Of a stretch of DNA of 32,527 bases, positions 14,666-20,524 are shown piece by piece. Origin of the DNA: JAQBGV01 sp032128395 (lineage in GTDB: Bacteria > Planctomycetota > UBA8108 > UBA1146); NCBI GenBank assembly GCA_032128395.1, contig JAQBGV010000004.1, positions 1 to 32,527 on the forward strand. The letters run 5' to 3'. The position numbers and the translations under genes were made by a program. Each line of letters starts with the position of its first letter. Positions within the stretch are counted from its first letter, which is position 1. A model generated the notes under the pieces. The model made no database searches and was not told where the DNA came from. It saw nothing but the letters and a program-made list of their open reading frames with translations.

Positions 14666-15363
14666 GACTCAGTCCCCCCCGAGAGGGCGCTCTCGCGCTG
14701 CTGGATCTCGTCGAACGCATCGGCGAGCAGCACCAGATTCCGGTGTTTGAGCAGGGCGAGGGTGTTGAAGTCGCTGACGGGAAGGACCTCCACCCCCGGA
14801 AGGTTGCGGCAGGAGAGCGCGACGATGCGGCGCGCTTCGACCGGCATCGAAGAGGAGAGACCGATCAGGCAAGACCCGGCCACGCCGGCCTTCGAGAGTG
14901 CCTTTCTGATCGTCGGTGCGGACGGGGACACGGCGGAGAACGACTCGAGGATTCTGGTCTCGCCGTCGAGGAGCTTCGAAAGGGTCGCCTGACGCACGGC
15001 GAGGCGCCGCTGTTGCTTCGGGAGGCCGTAATCGTAGTCCCTCTTGCGCGGTCCGAAAACGGTGCCTCCGCCGCGCCAGATCGGGGATTTCTTGTCGCCC
15101 GCTCGCGCGCGACCGGTCCCCTTCTGGCGCCACGGCTTCTTGCCGGATCCGTGTACCTCGCCCCGCGTCTTCGTGTGCGCGGTTCCTCGGCGAAGACGGC
15201 CCTGCTGACGCCGGACCGCTTCCTTGAGAAGCGCATAGTTCGGGAAGTTCGAGATCGGACCGGCGGAGAACGTACGCGTCCCGTTCGCCGAGCCGTCTTC
15301 CCCGTGAACGGGGATCTCGACGGGTTCGGGCGTCACTACTTCGATTTGGATCGACTCGTCCAT
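14662..15363 (-). CDS. rplD: 50S ribosomal protein L4 (uL4)
   Basis: 233 aa; in E. coli also the autogenous repressor of the S10 operon. The start is ATG at 15363 (MDESIQIEVVTPEPVEIPV), 7 nt after the rplC stop; upstream open frame is rplC read in another phase. The tunnel-lining loop is visible (RRGTAHTKTRGEVHGSGKKP then WRQKGTGRARAGDKKSPIWR), with the GxVFGPRKRDY motif after it. About 25 residues longer than E. coli L4, mainly at the N-terminus. Confidence 0.97.
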   Translation of the reverse strand: MDESIQIEVVTPEPVEIPVHGEDGSANGTRTFSAGPISNFPNYALLKEAVRRQQGRLRRGTAHTKTRGEVHGSGKKPWRQKGTGRARAGDKKSPIWRGGGTVFGPRKRDYDYGLPKQQRRLAVRQATLSKLLDGETRILESFSAVSPSAPTIRKALSKAGVAGSCLIGLSSSMPVEARRIVALSCRNLPGVEVLPVSDFNTLALLKHRNLVLLADAFDEIQQRESALSGGTES

Positions 15364-15370
15364 CGGATCC

Positions 15371-16003
15371 CTACAGGCTCTCCTGGATGTACAGGTATCC
15401 ACCTTTGGGGCCGGGGACCGCACCCCGGACCACGAGGAGGTTGAGTGCGGAGTCGGCGGAGATCACCTTCAGGTTCCGAACCTTGACCCGCTCGTTGCCG
15501 TACTGCCCCGGCATTTTCTTACCTTTGATGACCCGACCCGGATCCTGGTGCATCCCGGTCGAGCCGATGCTCCGCTTGCTCTTCGAACCGTGAGACTTCG
15601 GTCCGATACGGTGGTTCCACCGGACCACCGTCCCCGTGAATCCGCGACCGCGCGTGATTCCGGCGATGTCCACCGTGGCCACTCCCTCGAAGAGTGATAC
15701 GTCGAACTTCTCCCCCGCCGCGAGCTCGCTCCCCTCGAACGGGGGGATTTCGCGGATCAGACGGGTGGCGGCGACTCCGAGCTTCTTGCACAGTCCCACT
15801 TGGGGCTTGTTCGGGTTCTTCTTCGACTCGTCGAACCCGACCTGCAATGCGGAGTAGCCGTCCTTCTCCTCGGTCTTCACCTGGAGCACCGTACAGGGCC
15901 CGGCCTCGATCAGGGTGACGGGGACCCGAACCCCATCCTCTTGATAGACCTGGGTCATTCCGACCTTGCGGCCGAGGATCGACTTGCGGATGCGAGCTAC
16001 CAT
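15371..16003 (-). CDS. rplC: 50S ribosomal protein L3 (uL3)
   Basis: 210 aa assembly initiator. ILGRKVGMTQVYQEDGVRVP at the start; the extended loop near the peptidyl-transferase centre is GSKSKRSIGSTGMHQDPGRV. It retains the Gln (HQDPG) that PrmB methylates in E. coli. C-terminus GAVPGPKGGYLYIQESL. It starts 15 nt after rpsJ. Confidence 0.98.
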   Translation of the reverse strand: MVARIRKSILGRKVGMTQVYQEDGVRVPVTLIEAGPCTVLQVKTEEKDGYSALQVGFDESKKNPNKPQVGLCKKLGVAATRLIREIPPFEGSELAAGEKFDVSLFEGVATVDIAGITRGRGFTGTVVRWNHRIGPKSHGSKSKRSIGSTGMHQDPGRVIKGKKMPGQYGNERVKVRNLKVISADSALNLLVVRGAVPGPKGGYLYIQESL

Positions 16004-16018
16004 TGCCGAAGCTTCCCC

Positions 16019-16327
16019 TCAGATCTTGATCCGGATGTTCACGCCCGCGGGCATGTTGATCTTCGTCAGGGCTTCCATCGTCTTCGCGGTCGCCTCGCTG
16101 ATCTCGATGATCCGCTTGTGCGTGCGCATTTCGAACTGCTCCCGCGACTTCTTGTCGACGTGCGGCGAGCGGAGCACCGTGTAGCGCTCGATGCGAGTCG
16201 GCAGCGGGATCGGGCCATGGACCCGAGCACCGGTCCGCTTCGCAGTCTCCACGATCGAGATCGACGCCCCATCGAGGACCTGGTGGTCGTAGGCCTCCAT
16301 GCGGATCCGAATCTTGTTCTTCACCAT
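16019..16327 (-). CDS. rpsJ: 30S ribosomal protein S10 (uS10)
   Basis: 102 aa, first gene of the S10 block and also the NusB partner (NusE) in antitermination. MVKNKIRIRMEAYDHQVLDG, then RTGARVHGPIPLPTRIERYT and HVDKKSREQFEMRTHKRIIE are canonical. The start is ATG at 16327, giving the family length; the in-frame extension upstream (to 16519) is a Gly/Pro-rich non-homologous leader. It is preceded by a 263-nt leader and a strong promoter. tuf, which commonly lies before it, is missing. Confidence 0.98.
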   Translation of the reverse strand: MVKNKIRIRMEAYDHQVLDGASISIVETAKRTGARVHGPIPLPTRIERYTVLRSPHVDKKSREQFEMRTHKRIIEISEATAKTMEALTKINMPAGVNIRIKI

Positions 16328-16597
16328 CGTTTCGCCCGCATCATCCTTCGTCCTACTTCCTGGTCGAGCGCCCACTGTGGGCCCGCCCGACCCCGTTCCG
16401 CCCCCCCCAGGCACCACCACGGCAGACCCCGTGGCAGACCTCGTTCCGGTGACACCGGGAGCGGCGACCTGCCGCCCCGATTTTCCCGGGGAGGTTCGTG
16501 GACCGGGTGGTACCCCCACTCCGGGGGGCCGGCCCGATCTGTAAGTCTCTATCCACAGGGGAATTAGAGACAGCAGAGACCGTGACAGAAGCGGGTG
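16328..16597 (-). other. long GC-rich leader of rpsJ
   Basis: About 260 nt lie between the predicted transcription start and the S10 start codon, with no recognisable gene on either strand. It is G/C-dense with C-runs (near 16400-16410 and 16510-16525). The first 45 nt of the transcript contain an inverted repeat. The position equals that of the E. coli S10 leader, where L4 acts, but I see no sequence match to that leader. Confidence 0.5.
16545..16571 (-). promoter_or_regulatory. 7-bp stem-loop at the 5' end of the predicted rpsJ leader
   Basis: gtctcta (16545-16551) and tagagac (16565-16571) pair perfectly across a 13-nt loop, beginning about 20 nt downstream of the predicted transcription start. 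No T-run follows. It could stabilise the transcript or be part of leader regulation; this role is inferred. Confidence 0.45.
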
Positions 16598-16625
16598 ATT
16601 ATAGGTGAACGAAAGGGGGAGTCAA
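16598..16625 (-). promoter_or_regulatory. sigma-70-type promoter for the S10/spc/alpha block
   Basis: On the minus strand TTGACT (16625-16620), a 16-nt spacer and a perfect TATAAT (16603-16598) lie 271 nt upstream of rpsJ. Transcription would start near 16591. This is the best promoter match in the window, and it lies in an AT-richer patch of a GC-rich spacer, just downstream of the CTAG-bounded palindrome after fusA. It implies that rpsJ onward is transcribed independently of the rpoBC/str genes. Confidence 0.75.
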
Positions 16626-16664
16626 CGGAGACCGGCGGTCTATGAAAGGTTTCTGAGGCAGATG

Positions 16665-16718
16665 CTAGGGTCCTGAGTCCCACTGCGGCTGGCGCGAACT
16701 TCTGACTCAGGACGCTAG
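16665..16718. repeat. 54-bp CTAG-bounded palindromic element after fusA
   Basis: CTAG at both ends (16665-16668 and 16715-16718) with inverted arms ctagggtcctgagtc (16665-16679) and gactcaggacgctag (16704-16718), one mismatch. The fusA stop codon TAG is bases 16717-16715 (minus strand), i.e. inside the terminal CTAG. Read from that stop, the first 25 nt agree at 21 positions with the 25 nt beginning at the rplX stop, including an identical 12-mer CAGAAGTTCGCG (16693-16704). It is a short member of the same repeat family as the element at 10364-10528. A CTAG direct duplication fits insertion at a YTAR-type target. Confidence 0.8.
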
Positions 16719-18754
16719 AACCGAAATCTCTCCGCGTCCGCCTCGGGCGCCTCCTGAAACCCGATCGGTTCCAGCGACAGGCTGGCCCTCCCCTGGCTGA
16801 GAGAGCGGATGGAGGTCGTGTAGCCGAAGACCTCGTTGAGAGGGACAACCCCCCCGAGCCTTCGCAAGCCACCCGGGAGCTGTTCGACGCCGTCGATGGT
16901 GGCGCGGCGGCGGATCAGGTCCTGGTGGATTGCGCCGAAATACTCCTCCGGCGTGTTGATCTCGAATCGCATCACCGGCTCGAGCAGGACCGCTCCCGCA
17001 ATCTTCTCGATCGCGTCGAAGCACTCCCGGCATGCCATCGCGATCCCGATTTCGGTGGTCTGGGGGGTGATCGGCGGGATGCGGATCCCGACCCGCACCT
17101 GGATGTAGGGGACGCCGAATGCTCCCCCCGATGCCACACACCCCTGGACCGCCTCCTCGATCCCTTTCCGCCACCCCGCCGGCACGTCTCCCGCATCGAT
17201 CCAGTCCACCTCGCTGCCGGTGAGCTCCCGATCCGGATGTGCCTCGAGTTCGATCCCGCCGTGGTGGTCCTTTCCCCCCAATTGGCGCTCGAAGTGGATC
17301 TTCTTGCGCACCACGGAGCTGAGGGTCTGCCGGTAGGAGACCCGCGGTTTCCCGACGTTCGCGTCGATCTTGAAGTCCCGCACCAGTCGATTCCGGATCA
17401 CCTCGAGGTGCAGCTCCCCCATCCCGCTGATGATGAACTGCCCATCGTCGTTGACATGGATCCGGAAAGTGGGGTCCTCCTTCGTCAGTCGCTCCAACTG
17501 GTCCTGGAGCCTGTCCCGGTCGGTGGAGCTCTTCGGCTCGATCGCGATCGAGATCACCGTCTCGGGAAAGACCACGTTTTCGAGGATGATCGGCTTGCCT
17601 TGGTCGCAGAGAGTGTCTCCGGTGCCCGAGAAACGCAGCCCCATCACCGCGACGATGTCGCCGGCGACCGCTTGTTCGATGATCTCGCGATCCCCGGCGT
17701 GCATGCGGTACAGGTTTCCGATGCGCTCCTTCTTCCCCGTCCGGGGATTGAGGCACGCCTGCCCCTTCGCGATCTTTCCCGAGTAGATCCTGAGGTAGAA
17801 GATCTCCCCGTGAGAGTCGATCTGGACCTTGAAGACGAGTGCAGCGAACGGCTCGTCGGCCACGAGGGCGCGCGTGAGTTTGTTTCCGGTCCGAAGATCA
17901 TGGCCCACGACGTGATCGAGATCGGAGGGATCGGGGAGGTAGGCGACGACGGCGTCGAGGAGCGGTTGGATCCCCTTGTTCTTGAACGCCGACCCGCCGA
18001 GCACCGGGACCCAATGCCGATCCAGAGTGCCGCGGCGAATTTCGCGCTCGAGGAGCTCGACGGGAACCGGCTCCCCTTCGAGGACCTTCTCCATCACCCG
18101 GTCGGAGTGGTCGGCGACCCGCTCGAGGAGCAATTCCCGGTACATCTCAGCGGTCTCCGCGACCGAGGGATCGATCTCCTCCTCGATGACTTTCTGCCCC
18201 AGGCTCTCCGCGTCGAAGGAGAGTTGGCGCATTCGGACCAGGTCGACGATCGCCCGGAAGTCCCCCTCGGTACCGACCGGGACGATCACCGGGAGACAGA
18301 TGCAGCGGAACTCCACCGCGATCTCCTCGAGCACCCGGAAGAAGTCCGATCCGATCCGGTCGAGCTTGTTCACGAAAGCGATCCGCGGCACCGAGTATTT
18401 GTCCGCCTGGCGCCACACCGTCTCGGACTGCGCCTCGACCCCGGCGACTCCGCAGAACACCCCGATCGCGCCGTCGAGGACACGAAGGGACCGTTCGACC
18501 TCGGCGGTGAAGTCGACATGGCCGGGGGTGTCGATCAAGTTGATCCGGGCCCCTGCCCACTCGAACGTGGTCGCCGCGCTGGTGATCGTGATCCCCCGCT
18601 CCTGCTCCTCGACGAGCCAGTCCATATGGGCTGTGCCCTCATGAACTTCGCCGATGCGGTACTCCCGGCCGGAGTAGAAGAGGAATCGTTCCGAGACGGT
18701 CGTTTTCCCCGCATCGATGTGGGCGATGATTCCGATATTCCGGGTAGGTCCCAT
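16715..18754 (-). CDS. fusA: elongation factor G
   Basis: 679 aa translocase GTPase (E. coli 704). G1 AHIDAGKT at 11-18, switch I RGITI at 53-57, G3 DTPGH at 75-79, G4 NKLD at 129-132. Domain II covers about 280-370, domain III has SGMGELHLEVI, domain IV follows, and domain V has LLEPVMRFEINTPEEYFG and GYTTSIRSLSQGRASLSLEP. The start is ATG at 18754, giving the normal MGPTRNIGIIAHIDAGKTT; a weak AGAG precedes it and a 6-bp hairpin (18773-18789) lies just upstream. The sequence deviates from ordinary EF-G I (REYRIGEVHEG; IGVFCGVAGVEAQ), so it may belong to a divergent subfamily. Its stop lies inside a repeat element and it is not followed by tuf. Confidence 0.93.
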   Translation of the reverse strand: MGPTRNIGIIAHIDAGKTTVSERFLFYSGREYRIGEVHEGTAHMDWLVEEQERGITITSAATTFEWAGARINLIDTPGHVDFTAEVERSLRVLDGAIGVFCGVAGVEAQSETVWRQADKYSVPRIAFVNKLDRIGSDFFRVLEEIAVEFRCICLPVIVPVGTEGDFRAIVDLVRMRQLSFDAESLGQKVIEEEIDPSVAETAEMYRELLLERVADHSDRVMEKVLEGEPVPVELLEREIRRGTLDRHWVPVLGGSAFKNKGIQPLLDAVVAYLPDPSDLDHVVGHDLRTGNKLTRALVADEPFAALVFKVQIDSHGEIFYLRIYSGKIAKGQACLNPRTGKKERIGNLYRMHAGDREIIEQAVAGDIVAVMGLRFSGTGDTLCDQGKPIILENVVFPETVISIAIEPKSSTDRDRLQDQLERLTKEDPTFRIHVNDDGQFIISGMGELHLEVIRNRLVRDFKIDANVGKPRVSYRQTLSSVVRKKIHFERQLGGKDHHGGIELEAHPDRELTGSEVDWIDAGDVPAGWRKGIEEAVQGCVASGGAFGVPYIQVRVGIRIPPITPQTTEIGIAMACRECFDAIEKIAGAVLLEPVMRFEINTPEEYFGAIHQDLIRRRATIDGVEQLPGGLRRLGGVVPLNEVFGYTTSIRSLSQGRASLSLEPIGFQEAPEADAERFRF

Positions 18755-18902
18755 CTCTGCGATTCCCAATCTTCCGCGAGGAGCGCGGATTGTCGGGGAA
18801 CCGGGAGGTGCCGGCAAGGGGAGCGAGAGGATCCCACTCGAGAGAGACCAACGGAACGCGGCTCCGCGCAGATGGAACGGGGGAGGTCCGAGGTTCTGAC
18901 TC

Positions 18903-19221
18903 ACCTCTCCCCAGCTGGTGGTCCAGCACGTCGTGAACGATGCGGATGCGATGCCCGACGGCGGCGATCTCACTCTCGAGGGAGCCCCACTCTCGGGCGC
19001 TCCGTCTCGAGATCCGCGATACCGGTTGCGGGATCTCGACGGAGAGCCAAGCGAAGATCTTCGATCCCTGCTTCACGACGAGGCCCCCCCCGTACGGTAC
19101 GGGCCTCGGCCTCGCCTCGCGTCGATCCGCACTGCGGTGGAACTCCTGAACGGAACGATCGAGTGCGAGAACACTCTTGGGGCGGGGACGACGTTCGCGA
19201 TCACGCGGCCGGAAGCGGACG
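18903..19221 (+). pseudogene. remnant of a sensor histidine kinase ATPase (HATPase_c) domain, two frameshifts
   Basis: On the plus strand the ATP-binding core of a histidine kinase can be read across two frames. An N-box-like LTSPQLVVQHVVNDADAM followed by PDGGDLTLE is in the frame of 18903. The G1 box LEIRDTGCGIS, F-box IFDPCFTTRP and G2 box GTGLGLA are in the second frame (about 18985-19115). The domain end SIRTAVELLNGTIECENTLG then AGTTFAITRPE returns to the first frame (to 19221). A TGA lies just 5' (18897), and no phosphoacceptor (HisKA) part or N-terminus is present. It lies opposite to, and between, fusA and rpsG. It is a decayed fragment of a gene that once sat here, with no expected function. 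Confidence 0.85.
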
Positions 19222-19404
19222 AGAATGGAGACGGCGGCGAGAACTCATCGGAAGATATCGACCGAGCGAGCGAGCGACGACTCGCTCCCGAAGAGATGGG
19301 ACTGGGCGCCGAAGGGGATCCTTGCCACGGACCTCCGGCGGTACTCCGACTCTGGACGCTCGCTGCGGGACGATCGCGAGCCCCCCGAGAAACCGTGGAT
19401 CGGC
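19222..19404. other. spacer between kinase remnant and tandem array, no gene seen
   Basis: This stretch shows no recognisable coding signal on either strand. It includes a short gagc run (19263-19276, gagcgagcgagcg) and one degenerate inverted copy of the 50-bp array unit (19298-19328). It may be further decayed kinase or linker DNA. Confidence 0.4.
19298..19328 (+). repeat. degenerate, inverted copy of the array hairpin unit
   Basis: gggactgggcgccgaagggg (19298-19317) and the following atccttgcca closely resemble the minus-strand hairpin of the array (gggactggctcgccgaaggt, then gatgcctgtcc). Here it is on the plus strand. One inverted copy next to a tandem array is the arrangement seen in BIME-type REP clusters. 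Confidence 0.5.
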
Positions 19405-19609
19405 AGGCGGGCGTCCGGGACAGGCATCACCTTCGGCGAGCCAGTCCCCGCGAGAGGCGGGCGTCCGGGACAGGCATCACCTTCGGCGAGCCAGTCCCAG
19501 CGAGAGGCGAGCGTCCGGGACAGGCATCACCTTCGGCGAGCCAGTCCCAGCAAGAGGCGAGCGTCCGGGACAGGTATCACCTTCGGCGGGCCCGTCCCAT
19601 CACCAGGCG
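19405..19609 (-). repeat. tandem array of four 50-bp hairpin units at the end of rpsG
   Basis: The units begin at 19411, 19461, 19511 and 19561, exactly 50 bp apart. Units 1-3 differ by only one or two bases; unit 4 is more diverged and its homology runs through the rpsG stop codon into its last codons. On the minus strand each unit folds: gggactggc pairs with gcctgtccc (one mismatch), then tcgcc with ggtga, closing on a GAA loop, a 32-nt stem-loop. The array sits immediately after rpsG and may act in 3'-end protection, termination or processing between rpsG and fusA; that role is inferred. Confidence 0.9.
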
Positions 19610-20100
19610 TAGTGGGCGAAGAGTTTGTTGGCCTCGGCCATTTTGTGGGTGTTCTCTCGCCACGAGATCGACTGGCCTTCTTTGCGGAACGCCGCCACCA
19701 GCTCGTCCGCGAGGCGATCGGCCATCGGCTTCCCGCCACGTCCCCGGATCGTCTTCATGATCGTGCGGATCGCCAGGCTCTGGCCTCGCTTGCGGGAGAC
19801 CTCCATCGGAACCTGGTACGTCGCACCGCCGACCCGGCGTGACCGAACCTCGAGCTGAGGGATCACATTGCTGATCGCGGAGTGGAATGCATCGAGCGGC
19901 TCGGTGTCGGGAATCTTCTTCGCGAGGATGTCCATCGCGTCGTAGAAGATCTTCCGGGCGACACTCTTCTTCCCATCCCACATCAGCAAGTTGATGAACT
20001 TCGTCACCACCATGCTCTGAAACTTGGAGTCGGGGCGTTGGAACCGCTGGGTGGAGCGGAACTTGAACTTCGACTTCTCTTCTTTTTTTTCTTTTCCCAT
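19600..20100 (-). CDS. rpsG: 30S ribosomal protein S7 (uS7)
   Basis: 166 aa primary 16S-binding protein of the 30S head. A Lys/Glu-rich lead (MGKEKKEEKSKFKFRS) precedes the core: FINLLMWDGKKSVARKIFYD, and VRSRRVGGATYQVPMEVSRK, the S7 signature. The C-terminus is HKMAEANKLFAHYAW, complete. It lies 12 nt after rpsL. The tandem hairpin array begins at its stop codon, and fusA follows only after 845 nt, an unusually large gap for the str operon. Confidence 0.98.
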   Translation of the reverse strand: MGKEKKEEKSKFKFRSTQRFQRPDSKFQSMVVTKFINLLMWDGKKSVARKIFYDAMDILAKKIPDTEPLDAFHSAISNVIPQLEVRSRRVGGATYQVPMEVSRKRGQSLAIRTIMKTIRGRGGKPMADRLADELVAAFRKEGQSISWRENTHKMAEANKLFAHYAW

Positions 20101-20112
20101 TTGATCCCGACC

Positions 20113-20484
20113 CTAGTCCCGCGACTTCTTGCCGTACTTCGACCGGCCCTGCTTGCGACCGTCCACCCCCATCGTGTCGTGGGTGCCTCGGACGATGTGG
20201 TACCGGACCCCGGGGAGGTCACGCACGCGGCCCCCGCGAACGAGCACGATCGAGTGCTCCTGAAGGTTGTGACCCTCGCCGCCGATGTAAGCGGTGATTT
20301 CCTTGCCGTTTGAGAGACGGACCCGGGCGATCTTTCGAAGAGCCGAGTTCGGTTTCTTCGGGGTCTGGGTTTTCACCTGCAGGCAGACCCCACGCTTGAA
20401 CGGACAGGCTTCGAGCACCGGAGACTTGCTCTTCCTCGCCTTCTTCCGCCGGCCCGCCCGGACCAGTTGGTTGATCGTCGGCAT
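20113..20484 (-). CDS. rpsL: 30S ribosomal protein S12 (uS12)
   Basis: 123 aa decoding-centre protein. MPTINQLVRAGRRKKARKSK, then LEACPFKRGVCLQVKT, TPKKPNSALRK (K43 present) and GGEGHNLQEHS. The loop equivalent to E. coli GGRVKDLPG reads GGRVRDLPG, so residue 88 is Arg where most bacteria have Lys. K88R is a known streptomycin-resistance change elsewhere. It lies 40 nt after rpoC and is probably co-transcribed with it. Confidence 0.98.
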   Translation of the reverse strand: MPTINQLVRAGRRKKARKSKSPVLEACPFKRGVCLQVKTQTPKKPNSALRKIARVRLSNGKEITAYIGGEGHNLQEHSIVLVRGGRVRDLPGVRYHIVRGTHDTMGVDGRKQGRSKYGKKSRD

Positions 20485-20524
20485 CGCGCTCTCGTTCTAT
20501 CTCGCCGGCTCTCGCCGAGCGCTC

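Noticed and set aside
16925..19612. A very long open frame (895 codons) on the plus strand across fusA and its upstream spacer, with similar 800-900-codon plus-strand frames over secY (5450-7873) and rpoC (20882-23689)
   Set aside because: These are antisense to clear core genes, their translations are Arg/Asp/Leu-rich with no family signature, and they result from GC-rich third positions.
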